This document shows positions 1-8,394 of a stretch of 58,146 nucleotides of DNA, one piece after another. Made by a program: the position numbers and the translations under genes. Origin of the DNA: an uncultured Prevotella sp. (GTDB taxonomy: Bacteria > Bacteroidota > Bacteroidia > Bacteroidales > Bacteroidaceae). How positions within the stretch are numbered: position 1 is the stretch's first letter; each line of letters begins with the position of its first letter. The notes under the pieces were generated by a model, which was given only the letters and a program-made list of their open reading frames with translations, had not been told where the DNA came from and made no database searches. The stretch is from NCBI GenBank assembly GCA_900317685.1, contig ONHQ01000019.1:1-58146 (forward strand), written 5' to 3'.

Positions 1-1687
1 ATGCAAAGGTACTATCTTTCGGCGAAAGTATGTACCGTCTCACGCAAGTTTTAAGGTTAGCGATTGTCAGGGCTCGTCCACAGAAAAATCCTGTGCCCCC
101 TTCGGCACCATGCTTCACGACATAGTCGTAGTAGTCGGCATAGTTATCTTTCTCGGCGATGACATCTCTGAGATAGTCTTCGACGAAGCCCGGGAGGTGG
201 CGTGCAGGGATGTAGCCCACGCTGAGGTCAATCTCGTTACGCCCCTTGAGTGGCAGCCATACCGTATAGGCCGGGAACGGGTCATCACCCACGCGGCCAA
301 TACGCCCGCTGAAGCCTAGGTCAGCCCAGGTGGCATTGGCACAGATATTCGTACAGCCATTCATCTTCAGTTCAAATTCAGGGATGGCATCAAGGTCGAG
401 GTCACTGGCAAGCAACTTCTTGGTGATAGCATTGATGGCCCCTTTTGGCAGGCAGATACCCAAGCGGCAGGTGTCGGCACCGGTGCACGATGTGAAGTTC
501 GTGACTACCACGGGATAGTCGACCTGATAGTCGCCCAGCCGCTTGAAGAAATGGTAGATGTTGGGCAGATATTCCTCAGGGATATTGCGCACCTGTATTT
601 GCTCACGTTTGGTGAAGCGAATGACGTCGTTGCCATAGTTGCCCAGGTAGTCAGCCACCTCAGCAAAGAACTCAGGGCGGTTGTTGCCATGGTCAACGGG
701 CAGATAGGCAAACCACAGGTTCTCACGCTTTCCCTCATCAGTGGTTTGTGCGTGGGCATAGCGCCGTTTCCAGCGAAGATACTCCTCGCTGTCGTCTTTC
801 ACTGGCGCAAAGTCGGGGCGATGATGTTCGAGAGGCAGTGTCGGCACGAAGAAGTCGAGAGCTCCGTCTTTCTTCAGTTCGTTGAACTCTTCGAGATAGA
901 GTCTTTTTGCCTCCTCTTCACCATATTTATAGAACACGTAGCGCATACGTGCCTTGTGGCGGTTGCGGCGATTACCGTATTTGTTGAACCAGTTTTTCAA
1001 TGCCTTGGCAGCCCGATAGAGATCCACCTCAGGAAGGAAGTCGAAAACCTGCCAGCCTGTGTGTGGATTCGGAGCCGTACTGCCGGCGATGAGCACGCGG
1101 TAGCCGCGTTGTCCGTCGACAATCCTTGCCTGCAATCCGAAGTCAGCCACAAAAGAGTAGTGTGCGTCCTGCTCGTTGTAGTCCATGGCCACCTTATATT
1201 TTCGTGGCATGGTGAACGAGTCGCGTTCAGCGATGAGGCGAGAGGTGAGTTCCTCCACAACCGGGTAGACATCAAAAGCCTCCTCGGCCACCAGTCCGCT
1301 TCGGTCGTTGACCATCATATTGCGCACCGTATTGCCACCGCCACCAGCTGTGGAGAGTCCCACTTTTTCGAGTTTGCGCAGTGCGGGAACAGTGTCGCGC
1401 AGGTCTACGTTGTGGATTTGTATTTCTTGCCGTGTGGTGATATGCAGGTGCGAGGTAGATACTTGGCGTCCCACATAGGCCACCTCGGCCAGTTGCTTAG
1501 GCGTGATGAGACCACCAGCGCAGCGCACGCGAAGCATGTAGTGCTCGTTTTTGCGTTGCTCGTAGATGCCCATAGGCACACGGTTGCTCTTCAGCTCACC
1601 GGCTTTAATGTCGCCGGCTTGATATTTCTTGATGAGTGACTCGGTGTAGTCCAGGTCGCTATTGAGTGTGGAAGGTATGCGGTACAT
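1..1687 (-). CDS. siroheme sulfite/nitrite reductase (partial, runs off the window start)
   Basis: The frame is open from ATG at 1687 to position 1, giving 562 codons with no stop, so the C-terminus lies outside the window. The protein begins MYRIPSTLNSDLDY and has the paired ferredoxin-like and siroheme-binding halves of the CysI/NirA family. The [4Fe-4S]/siroheme ligands are visible as C401-x5-C407 (SCTGADTC) and C445-x3-C449 (GCTNIC). The family makes six-electron reductions of sulfite to sulfide or nitrite to ammonia in the cytoplasm. It lies downstream of the ThiS-like, E1-like and JAMM genes on the same strand, so sulfite is the likelier substrate and the sulfide could charge the carrier protein. 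Family assignment is firm; substrate is inferred from context. Confidence 0.87.
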   Translation of the reverse strand, partial: MYRIPSTLNSDLDYTESLIKKYQAGDIKAGELKSNRVPMGIYEQRKNEHYMLRVRCAGGLITPKQLAEVAYVGRQVSTSHLHITTRQEIQIHNVDLRDTVPALRKLEKVGLSTAGGGGNTVRNMMVNDRSGLVAEEAFDVYPVVEELTSRLIAERDSFTMPRKYKVAMDYNEQDAHYSFVADFGLQARIVDGQRGYRVLIAGSTAPNPHTGWQVFDFLPEVDLYRAAKALKNWFNKYGNRRNRHKARMRYVFYKYGEEEAKRLYLEEFNELKKDGALDFFVPTLPLEHHRPDFAPVKDDSEEYLRWKRRYAHAQTTDEGKRENLWFAYLPVDHGNNRPEFFAEVADYLGNYGNDVIRFTKREQIQVRNIPEEYLPNIYHFFKRLGDYQVDYPVVVTNFTSCTGADTCRLGICLPKGAINAITKKLLASDLDLDAIPEFELKMNGCTNICANATWADLGFSGRIGRVGDDPFPAYTVWLPLKGRNEIDLSVGYIPARHLPGFVEDYLRDVIAEKDNYADYYDYVVKHGAEGGTGFFCGRALTIANLKTCVRRYILSPKDSTFA

Positions 1688-1706
1688 GATAGAAGACCCT
1701 CTCTGC

Positions 1707-1723
1707 TCTCCCTAAAAGGGAGA
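1707..1723. repeat. short palindrome in the gap between JAMM and reductase genes
   Basis: TCTCCCT and AGGGAGA form a 7-bp stem around a few A residues. The surrounding sequence (GACCCTCTCT before it) is shared with a second palindrome at 57796-57830, so both seem to belong to one dispersed family. It sits in the transcribed gap upstream of the reductase gene, where a hairpin could affect mRNA processing. That role is inference. Confidence 0.5.
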
Positions 1724-1798
1724 AGAAGAGCATCAGGGTAAAGAGTGAATTAAATGGTTATTATCTATTTATTGATTATTAGCGATCCTATTCGCGGT

Positions 1799-1857
1799 AC
1801 ATTTAACATTCAACATTTAACATTCAACGTTCAACATTTATCATTCAATATTCAAAA
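1799..1857. repeat. heptamer array (TTGAATG-like units)
   Basis: About eight degenerate 7-bp units, on the minus strand TTGAATG alternating with TTAAATG or TTGAACG, run into the last codons of the JAMM gene. The same heptamer family recurs at 20101-20214, in another intergenic gap within an operon. Confidence 0.7.
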
Positions 1858-2237
1858 TGTGTCTCTTTGTTGACGACTTCACCTTGCAGAATCTTGAAGG
1901 AGTTGAGGTGAATCCCATCGTGGAGCGAAAGAATGGCATAGCGGATGGTGGGATCATTGGCCAACCGAATGTCCTCTTGTGAAGGCCGTGATGGGCTGGC
2001 GGGATGAGAATGCCAGTTAGCGAGAATCTTCAGATGCTTGGAACGAGCGTATTTCAAGGCAGCAAACTGATCCTTAGGCGCAAAGGAGAAGTGCTCCGAA
2101 CTGTGATCGATATTCTCCATCCAATAGTTCTCGGTCACCACGCCGTCGTTGCCGAGCAGATAGCCGCAGGTCTCGATGGGAGCGTCTTTCTGCGCTTGCG
2201 CAATCATTTGTTTGATGACATCATCGTTGATTTTCAT
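1845..2237 (-). CDS. JAMM/Mov34 metalloprotease (HcyD/Mec+ type)
   Basis: A 130-aa protein starting MKINDDVIKQM. Its JAMM zinc motif is complete: an upstream Glu in APIETCGYLLG, then H-S-H-P-x6-S-x2-D in HSHPASPSRPSQED. Family members remove short C-terminal extensions or amino acids from ubiquitin-like sulfur carriers. I chose ATG 2237 because the frame upstream of it (40 codons) has no domain character and overlaps the E1 gene. The gene lies 46 bp after the E1-like gene and before the reductase. The ThiS-like neighbour ends GGGSL, with two residues beyond the glycines, so a trimming protease is expected here. Domain assignment is firm; the substrate is inferred. Confidence 0.87.
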   Translation of the reverse strand: MKINDDVIKQMIAQAQKDAPIETCGYLLGNDGVVTENYWMENIDHSSEHFSFAPKDQFAALKYARSKHLKILANWHSHPASPSRPSQEDIRLANDPTIRYAILSLHDGIHLNSFKILQGEVVNKETHFEY

Positions 2238-2283
2238 GGTGCTGTATATTATAAATAGGTGTGGGAGACAGTGGTGTGAATGC

Positions 2284-3087
2284 TTAGTGCAGGTCGCAAG
2301 CCGTCTGCTCGTAGTCGATGAGATGGTTGATGGTAGGATGTTCACCACAGATCTCACAGTTGGGCCGGCGCTTCACCTTGATCGTACGGAAGTTCATCGT
2401 CTTGGCGTCGAAGGTAAGCAGGCGGTTGGTGAGCAGTTCTCCCACGCCAAGGATATATTTCAGTGCTTCGGCAGCCTGTATGGTTCCCAGCATGCCGGCG
2501 ATGGCACCGAGCACTCCTGCCTGTGAGCAGGTGGGTACTGCTCCGGCTGGTGGCGGCTCCTTGAAGAAGCAGCGGTAGCAGGCCGAGCCTGGCACATGGG
2601 TGAAGGTCTGACCGCGGAAGCGCAGTATGCCACCATGGCTAAAGGCCTTGCCGAGCATCACGCAGGCATCGTTGATGAGGAACTTCACGGGGAAGTTGTC
2701 GGTGCCGTCGATGACGAAATCCCACGGCTCAATGATCTTCTTGGCATTGGATGAGTCCATGAACTCGTGGTAGGTGGTCACCTCTACATCGGGGTTGATG
2801 GCGAGCATCTTCTCTTTTGCACTCTCCACCTTAGGTCTTCCTACGTCTTTGGTGAAATGGATAATCTGCCGTTGCAGGTTGCTCAGGTCCACCACGTCGG
2901 CATCGACAATGCCGATATGTCCCACGCCCGCCGCGGCAAGATACATGACGGCCGGTGCACCTAAACCACCGGCACCGACGATGAGCACGCGAGCGTTGAG
3001 AATTTTCTCCTGGCCTTCCAGTCCCACATCCTGCAAGAGAATATGGCGGCTGTAGCGCTCTATCTGGTCTTCTGTCAAATCTATCAT
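2284..3087 (-). CDS. HesA/MoeB/ThiF-family E1-like adenylyltransferase
   Basis: A 267-aa E1-like enzyme that adenylates the C-terminal glycine of a ubiquitin-fold sulfur carrier before sulfur transfer. Seen: the Rossmann nucleotide motif VGAGGLGAP near residue 37, the acidic GIVDADVVDLSNLQRQ segment, a candidate catalytic Cys in PTCSQAGVLG, and two CxxC zinc pairs (CYRC and CEIC). Length is that of MoeB/ThiF without a rhodanese domain. Its ATG overlaps the stop of the ThiS-like gene by four bases (ATGA), a translational-coupling arrangement that pairs carrier and activator. HcyF-like function in homocysteine synthesis is the preferred inference; thiamine or molybdopterin roles are alternatives. 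Confidence 0.87.
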   Translation of the reverse strand: MIDLTEDQIERYSRHILLQDVGLEGQEKILNARVLIVGAGGLGAPAVMYLAAAGVGHIGIVDADVVDLSNLQRQIIHFTKDVGRPKVESAKEKMLAINPDVEVTTYHEFMDSSNAKKIIEPWDFVIDGTDNFPVKFLINDACVMLGKAFSHGGILRFRGQTFTHVPGSACYRCFFKEPPPAGAVPTCSQAGVLGAIAGMLGTIQAAEALKYILGVGELLTNRLLTFDAKTMNFRTIKVKRRPNCEICGEHPTINHLIDYEQTACDLH

Positions 3088-3296
3088 AAGCTGCCTCCTC
3101 CCATGAAATAAAGGAAGTCCACATGATCACCTTCCTGGATTTGCGTCTTGTCGTAGTCCTCCTTTTCCACAAACTCCTCGTTGACCTGCACGGTCACCAT
3201 TTCTGGCTGAAACACTTTGTTCAGTTTGATGAGCTCGCTGAGTGTCAGCGGCAGTGTCACGTCTTGTTTTTCATCGTTTACGATAATCTGTGCCAT
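3084..3296 (-). CDS. ThiS/MoaD-like sulfur carrier with masked C-terminus (HcyS-like)
   Basis: A 70-aa beta-grasp protein (MAQIIVNDEKQ...) with the ThiS pattern of a short N-terminal strand, a helix (LSELIKLNK) and the EGDHVDFLYFM strand. It ends MGGGSL rather than the terminal GG needed for adenylation, so two residues must be removed first. A JAMM protease two genes downstream could do this. HcyS of Wolinella and CysO of mycobacteria are known carriers with such tails. It is first in the operon and overlaps the E1 gene by 4 bp. No thiamine genes are present beside it, which argues against true ThiS. Confidence 0.85.
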   Translation of the reverse strand: MAQIIVNDEKQDVTLPLTLSELIKLNKVFQPEMVTVQVNEEFVEKEDYDKTQIQEGDHVDFLYFMGGGSL

Positions 3297-3417
3297 AATG
3301 CTATATTTTGATATTTTTGTTGCGTGATTGAGATTTCACAACTTTCGTTGTTTTCCGCCTGCAAAGTTCGCTATTTTTTGCTTAGAAAGTAATACCCCTC
3401 TATCGGTATATTACCAT

Positions 3418-3437
3418 CCCACGATTGTGGTAGGTAT
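3418..3437. promoter_or_regulatory. operator-like site shared with 10626-10645
   Basis: The sequence CCCACGATTGTGGTAGGTAT contains the inverted repeat CCAC-GATT-GTGG and matches 15 of 20 positions with a site upstream of the PstS-like gene. It ends 16 bases before the -33 element of the TonB receptor promoter and lies between divergent genes, so it could act on both sides. Function is inferred from position and recurrence. Confidence 0.5.
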
Positions 3438-3453
3438 CTACTCTATCTATGGT

Positions 3454-3485
3454 ATTGTCCGTTTATGATTGTTGGCATAACTTTG
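3454..3485 (+). promoter_or_regulatory. Bacteroidetes-type promoter of the TonB receptor gene
   Basis: ATTG at 3454 is followed after 20 bases by TAACTTTG at 3478-3485, matching the -33/-7 form of Bacteroidetes promoters. The start codon follows 55 bases later. Confidence 0.65.
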
Positions 3486-3540
3486 CACTTTGTAAGGCTT
3501 TGACAAACGGAGAGCCCAAAACATCATCAAAACAGAAAGC

Positions 3541-5589
3541 ATGAAGCAAAGAAGAAGCACTACTCCTCTTTTATTATTATTTGTCTCGTTGCCCTTGGCT
3601 GCCCAAACCGACAGTGTGGCAAACCAACGAGTCTATAGTCTCAACCCTGTGGTGGTCACGGGCACCGGGCACCATCAGCGGCTGCGTACTGCCATCAGTC
3701 CCGTGGAGGTGATCGGGCAGGGGAGTATTCTCTCGGCTTCGCCTCGGCTGTTCCAGGATGTTGTGGTCAGGCAGTTGCCCCAACTTTCTATCTCACCCAA
3801 TTCCACAGGCGCCTATCTGCGGCTCAACAGACTGAGCAACAAATATGCGCTTATCCTCGTCAATGGCAAGCGGCTCATCGGTGACATTTCGGGCAATGTC
3901 AATCTCAATCGCCTCGACATGACCAACGTGCGGCGCATAGAGGTGCTCGACGGAGCAGCCTCGTCGCTCTATGGCAGCGATGCTATTGGTGGCGTGGTCA
4001 ATATCATCACGCAGCAGGAGGCCACAAAGCCTTTCTCGTTTTCCACCGACACGAGGGTGTCGGCCCATGGGCAGTTTCGTCAGGCTGCCAATGTACAATT
4101 AGGCTTCCATGGCTTCAGCAGCCTGACCTCGTTCTCCCACGACCAGAGCAGCTATTATCGCAACAATCCCTTGACATACAAGAGTGGCAGCGAGGGCGAG
4201 ACTTATCAGTCGCTGGCTCCTTTGACTTCGGGCTGGCGTACCAACCTCGTTACCCAGCGCTTTGCCTATGACAGCCGACGTGCTCTCTGCCTCTTTGCCG
4301 AGGGCAGTTATAACTGGCATAAGACGGTGAGACCCGGCACTCAGACCGATGTACCCGGTGGCTTTGACTATGAGTTGCGTTCCGAGGCTTGGCGTTGGGA
4401 TGCGGGAGCCACCTATCGTCTCTCACCCAAGAACAGCCTGCAACTGCGCTTCAACGGCGACCATTATACCTATGGTAACGAGTATGATGTTGCTACCAAG
4501 CAATATGTTGTAGGTGACTATGTGCGCAAGAAGACGCAACGGCTCTACGAAGGTGAACTGAAAGGAGTGTTTTCGCTTCTTCAAGGCGCAACGACCATTG
4601 CAGGAGTGGATTGGCAAAACAGTTTTCTCGATGCCGTCTCGGGCAGTGTCGACCGACATGTGTACACTTGGGCCGGGTACCTGCAACACGAGCAGCCACT
4701 GACCAAACGGCTGAAAGCATTGGTGGGGCTGCGCTATACCTATCATGAGACCTTCGGCAACAACTTCACGCCCAAGGTAGCTCTGCTCTACAACGACGAC
4801 CATTTGCAGTTGCGGGCTTCGTACAGTCGTGGCTATCGGGCTCCAGGGCTCGATGAGCTCTACTACCATTACTACACTTTCGTGCGCAACTTCCCCACGC
4901 TGACCGTCGGCAACAGTAATCTTAAGGCTGAGACCAGCGACTATTTTTCGTTCAATGCGGAATATCAGGCAAGTCTGTGGACGGCCGGCATCACGGCTTT
5001 CGTCAACAACATCCATGACATGATCGTCAAGACCATTGTTGACGTAGACGCCGACGAGCTTGCATCTATCCGTCGCGACTTCCCAGAGATTACCGATGTT
5101 CAGGCAACAAAGATCACGCATTACAACCGCTACGGTAACAGCGACCGTGGACGCGTCTACGGCTTGCGGGCCCATTTCATGGTAGAACCGGTCGACGGAC
5201 TCAGCCTCTTTGCCAACTACAGCTATATCCTGGCACGTCAAGAATCTGACGGAATATGGTCTAACGTGGAGCGGAGTATTCGCAACACAGTCACACTGGG
5301 TGCTGACTATTCCCATCGTTGGGGTCGCTACACGCTCGGCCTCCATGCCGACGGACGACTGCAAAGCAAAACCTATTATCCGGCACCTTACGAGAATGCG
5401 CCTGGATATGGTCTGTGGAACATCTCCACCACGCATACGTTCCAGTTCCGAGGCTTCGAGCTGATTCCGAGCTTGGGCGTAGACAATGTCTTCAATACCC
5501 GCGACCGCCGCATAGACAGCACGTTGCGACGCTACGCCAACTTCTCATCAGGAGCGACGATTGTTGCGGGATTAAAAATAAGATACTAA
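3541..5589 (+). CDS. TonB-dependent outer membrane receptor
   Basis: A 682-aa receptor. Residues 1-21 are a signal peptide (hydrophobic LLLLFVSLPLAAQ). The plug follows with VVVTGTG, LVNGKRL and the hallmark IEVLDGAASSLYGSDAIGGV at about residues 132-152. The rest is a 22-strand type barrel ending in an aromatic C-terminus (LKIRY). Length and plug resemble BtuB/FecA-class receptors without a carboxypeptidase-like N-terminal domain, so it is not SusC. A FecCD permease and a binding protein lie 2 kb away, separated by a DUF4143 ATPase, and the promoter shares an operator-like site with their divergent region. The substrate (corrinoid, heme or siderophore) cannot be read from the sequence. Confidence 0.9.
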   Translation: MKQRRSTTPLLLLFVSLPLAAQTDSVANQRVYSLNPVVVTGTGHHQRLRTAISPVEVIGQGSILSASPRLFQDVVVRQLPQLSISPNSTGAYLRLNRLSNKYALILVNGKRLIGDISGNVNLNRLDMTNVRRIEVLDGAASSLYGSDAIGGVVNIITQQEATKPFSFSTDTRVSAHGQFRQAANVQLGFHGFSSLTSFSHDQSSYYRNNPLTYKSGSEGETYQSLAPLTSGWRTNLVTQRFAYDSRRALCLFAEGSYNWHKTVRPGTQTDVPGGFDYELRSEAWRWDAGATYRLSPKNSLQLRFNGDHYTYGNEYDVATKQYVVGDYVRKKTQRLYEGELKGVFSLLQGATTIAGVDWQNSFLDAVSGSVDRHVYTWAGYLQHEQPLTKRLKALVGLRYTYHETFGNNFTPKVALLYNDDHLQLRASYSRGYRAPGLDELYYHYYTFVRNFPTLTVGNSNLKAETSDYFSFNAEYQASLWTAGITAFVNNIHDMIVKTIVDVDADELASIRRDFPEITDVQATKITHYNRYGNSDRGRVYGLRAHFMVEPVDGLSLFANYSYILARQESDGIWSNVERSIRNTVTLGADYSHRWGRYTLGLHADGRLQSKTYYPAPYENAPGYGLWNISTTHTFQFRGFELIPSLGVDNVFNTRDRRIDSTLRRYANFSSGATIVAGLKIRY

Positions 5590-5726
5590 GAGATGAAGAT
5601 GGGGAGTTGGCTTTTATGAATAAGGTGGCTCTGAGAATGCGATTTTCGTCAGCAAGGGGGCATTTGTCTGCGATTTCTCGATTTTTAGACGATATTCTTA
5701 ATTGCTACCAAGTATCATGGATATGT

Positions 5727-6926
5727 TCAAGGATTTATCATCCATTTCAACGCATTGGTGCGGATGATACCGTCATAATCGGAGTCAGGGTCATCATCAA
5801 GCGTGAGAAGGTACTTCGGATAGTGGTCGTCAATGTTTCTCAGGGATGCCAGCTCACGCTCCAGCGTCGCTGGCTCTCTGACGGTGGCGGCTACTTGGTA
5901 ATAAGCAAGCCCATCGGTATTGATGGTTACGAAATCCACTTCAAGCTGGTTGTTCTTGCCCACATACACCTGTCCATGACGGTGAAGGAGCTCAAGATAG
6001 ACTTCATTCTCCAAGACTCTCCCCACGTCGAAACCTCTGGAGCCTAACAGCATACGGCGAAGACCAATGTCTACAAGATAGTATTTGCTGAGCGACTTGA
6101 GCAACTGCCTTTCTTTTATATTGTAACGTTTGGCCTCGTAGAGGAAGAATGTCTCGCATAGCGCGTGCATATACTTCTCGACCGTCTTCTGGTCTATCTT
6201 CCTGCCCTCCGCCGTCATAAGGTCAGCGATACGCTTCGTAGAGAGGATATTGCCAATGTTGTCGGCCGCAAAACGGATGACACTCTCCAGCATCGTCACA
6301 TCCTGTATCTTCTGGCGCGTCATAATGTCCTTCACCACAATGGTATTGTACACCGCATTAAGGTAATCGCTGATCTCATCGGCGGACTCCAGTTCCAGCG
6401 TATAGGGGAAGCTGCTATTGGTGACATACCGGTTATAACTGTCCTGCAGGCTGTTCTGTCCGCCTATTGCCTCAACATACTCTCTGAACGACAACGGGAG
6501 CATGGGTATCTCGACATATCGGCCGGAAAGCAACGTGGCAAGCTCACTGGAGAGCATATAGGCATTGGAACCGGTAAGATAGAGGTCTGTATTAGGCTTG
6601 AGATTAAGACTGTTGACGACATCGGGGAAGTCCTTCACGTGTTGTATCTCGTCAAAGAAGAGGTAGGTCATCTCTGTTTCTGAGAGCCGCCCCTTGACAT
6701 AGCCATAGAGGTTTTGTGGGTCGCGGAGACTAAAAAAATCGTAGTCTTCAAAATTGATGAAGACGATGCGATCGCTGCTTACCCCTTGACTGATAAGCCA
6801 GTCGCGGTATATCTCCATGAGGGTTGACTTGCCGCACCGGCGGATGCCTGTTACGACTTTTATCAGTTTCTTGTCTCTGAATTTCTTCAGCTTACTGAGA
6901 TATTCCACTCGCTCTATTCTATTCAT
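5727..6926 (-). CDS. ATP-binding protein with DUF4143 (archaeal-type AAA ATPase)
   Basis: A 399-aa protein with P-loop GIRRCGKST near residue 30, Walker B YLFFDEIQ, the sensor-like LYLTGSNAYML, and the LSGRYVEIPMLPLSFREY segment typical of this family. The C-terminal half holds a DUF4143 nuclease-like fold (VYVGKNNQLEVDFV, a restriction-endonuclease-like motif). The family is common in Bacteroidetes accessory DNA; its role is not settled. It sits alone between the TonB receptor and FecCD genes, which look otherwise functionally linked, so it may be an insertion. Its start is preceded by three palindromic 40-bp repeats that overlap its promoter. Confidence 0.88.
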   Translation of the reverse strand: MNRIERVEYLSKLKKFRDKKLIKVVTGIRRCGKSTLMEIYRDWLISQGVSSDRIVFINFEDYDFFSLRDPQNLYGYVKGRLSETEMTYLFFDEIQHVKDFPDVVNSLNLKPNTDLYLTGSNAYMLSSELATLLSGRYVEIPMLPLSFREYVEAIGGQNSLQDSYNRYVTNSSFPYTLELESADEISDYLNAVYNTIVVKDIMTRQKIQDVTMLESVIRFAADNIGNILSTKRIADLMTAEGRKIDQKTVEKYMHALCETFFLYEAKRYNIKERQLLKSLSKYYLVDIGLRRMLLGSRGFDVGRVLENEVYLELLHRHGQVYVGKNNQLEVDFVTINTDGLAYYQVAATVREPATLERELASLRNIDDHYPKYLLTLDDDPDSDYDGIIRTNALKWMINP

Positions 6927-6953
6927 AGTCGCTCAATATTAGTTTTACTGGCA

Positions 6954-6985
6954 CAAAGATAAGAAAAGTTTTAGGAATCCATTCC
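6954..6985 (-). promoter_or_regulatory. promoter of the DUF4143 ATPase gene
   Basis: On the minus strand TATCTTTG (6961-6954) is a good -7 element, 27 bases upstream of the start codon. The -33 position falls inside the palindrome of the first 40-bp repeat, so a protein bound there would cover the promoter. Confidence 0.55.
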
Positions 6986-7073
6986 GAAAAGTGGGCAAAA
7001 ATACAAAGTTTTAGGAATCTATTCCGAAAAGTGCCCACAAATGGAAAGTTTTAGGAATCCATTCCGAAAAGTG
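6965..7073. repeat. three tandem copies of a 40-bp palindromic repeat
   Basis: Copies start at 6965, 7005 and 7045, an exact 40-bp period. Each begins AAAGTTTTAGGAATC and contains the inverted repeat TTTT-n-GGAAT-2n-ATTCC-n-AAAA, followed by a variable 11-base tract. They lie directly upstream of the DUF4143 ATPase. Confidence 0.85.
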
Positions 7074-7153
7074 TACTCAATAGCATAGAGCCGGATAGTC
7101 GAAAAGCTTTGCATTTACCACAAGGCCGATGGAGAACTGCCGATAGCGTCTTA

Positions 7154-7286
7154 CCCCGATTATGGGCGCAGCGGATATTTTCCGTGGGTGAGAACTGGCC
7201 TCTATCCTTGTACAGTGAACACACGGAACATGAAGAAAGATACATCGTTGACTCCATTATTATGGTCTTTATGCCCACAATCGGGG
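7154..7286. repeat. inverted repeat bracketing a short non-coding stretch
   Basis: CCCCGATTATGGGC (7154-7167) and GCCCACAATCGGGG (7273-7286) are inverted copies with one mismatch, 105 bases apart. No gene lies inside. The stretch sits between the FecCD stop codon and the 40-bp repeats. It may be the remnant of a small element or a structured 3' region; no target duplication is evident. Confidence 0.4.
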
Positions 7287-7291
7287 AAGCC

Positions 7292-8329
7292 TTATGCTCT
7301 TTTCTTTTTAAGTAACACGCTGACGACCACTGGGGCACCAACAAGAGCTGTCACGGAGTTGACCGGGAGCACGCCCTCATAGCCTGGCATGCGGGCGAGC
7401 AGATTGCAGAAGAGTGCTAATAAGGCTCCTGTGAGCAGGCAAGCCGGTACGAGCAAACGGTGGCTGCCTGTCTGCAGGGCTCCACGGCACAAATGAGGCA
7501 CGGCCAGACCAATGAAAAGAATAGGACCGCAATAGGCAGTGACGATGGCTACGACAGTGCCACTGAAAAGAATGACCAGAGCACGCGCCTTGCGAATGTT
7601 CAATCCCAAATTGCGGGCATAGCTGTCACCAAGCAAGAGTTGATCCATGGGCTTCACCATGAAAAAGGTGAGCGGCAACAGAATTGCCATGACTGAAACA
7701 AACAAAGTGACCTCGTCGCCAGAGACACGAGAGAAACTGCCCAAGCCCCAGATGACATATTCGCGCACGTCGTCGTCGTTGGCAAAAAACTTCAGTACAC
7801 CAATGGCTGCATTGGCCACGTAGCCAATCATCACGCCGATGATCAGCAACGTCACCGTGTTCTCAACACGGCGGGCGATGAGTGTCATCAACAGTAGTGT
7901 AGCCATCGAGCCGAGAATTGCCGCTGTTGTCAGTGCCACATTGCCGAGAAAGCCAAGACTGCTCAGGGCGACACTGCCCAAAGTACCGGCCAGCAGTACG
8001 ACTAAGGCGACACCGAGAGAGGCTCCCGATGTGATGCCCAGGACCGAAGGCCCAGCCAAAGGATTGTGGAAAACAGTTTGCATCTGCAAACCAGACACGG
8101 CCAGCCCCGCACCGGCCATCACGGCAGTCAGAGCCTGTGGGAGCCGAGAACTCAGGATGATATTGCGGTGGATGGTGCTCAGGGTAGTCCCTTCACCGCC
8201 ATGAAAAAGAATGTCTATTGTCTCGTGCAAAGAAATGGGTACAGACCCCCACAGCAGATTCGCGGTAAGCAACAGCACTAAGCCAACAGCGAGCAGGACA
8301 AACGTAGCGATTGGATTGCGGTGCATCAT
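7292..8329 (-). CDS. FecCD-family ABC transporter permease
   Basis: A 345-aa inner membrane permease with about ten hydrophobic helices and family signatures GLQMQTVFHNPLAGPSVLGI and the cytoplasmic coupling region near YCGPILFIGLAVPHLCR. FecCD/BtuC permeases import siderophores, heme or corrinoids with a periplasmic binding protein and a FecE/BtuD ATPase. It follows the binding-protein gene by 65 bp on the same strand. No FecE-like ATPase is present in the window; the upstream ATPase is PstB-like, which is unusual. Confidence 0.9.
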   Translation of the reverse strand: MMHRNPIATFVLLAVGLVLLLTANLLWGSVPISLHETIDILFHGGEGTTLSTIHRNIILSSRLPQALTAVMAGAGLAVSGLQMQTVFHNPLAGPSVLGITSGASLGVALVVLLAGTLGSVALSSLGFLGNVALTTAAILGSMATLLLMTLIARRVENTVTLLIIGVMIGYVANAAIGVLKFFANDDDVREYVIWGLGSFSRVSGDEVTLFVSVMAILLPLTFFMVKPMDQLLLGDSYARNLGLNIRKARALVILFSGTVVAIVTAYCGPILFIGLAVPHLCRGALQTGSHRLLVPACLLTGALLALFCNLLARMPGYEGVLPVNSVTALVGAPVVVSVLLKKKRA

Positions 8330-8394
8330 GGCACGTGAATTTCAATTCAGAGTCAGCAAAGAAAGACTTAAGCAAGGTGTTGAGGCCTTGCTGG

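Noticed and set aside
551-1639. Long plus-strand open frame of 362 codons
   Set aside because: It is opposite the sulfite reductase frame, which has full family motifs; the plus-strand product has no domain pattern and a composition typical of antisense frames.
3297-3540. Cobalamin riboswitch upstream of the TonB receptor
   Set aside because: No B12-box-like sequence or long structured leader is visible; the start codon is only 55 bases after the -7 element.
6965-7073. Possible CRISPR array (29-bp repeat, 11-bp spacer)
   Set aside because: Only three copies, spacers far too short, and no cas genes; it fits an operator array better.
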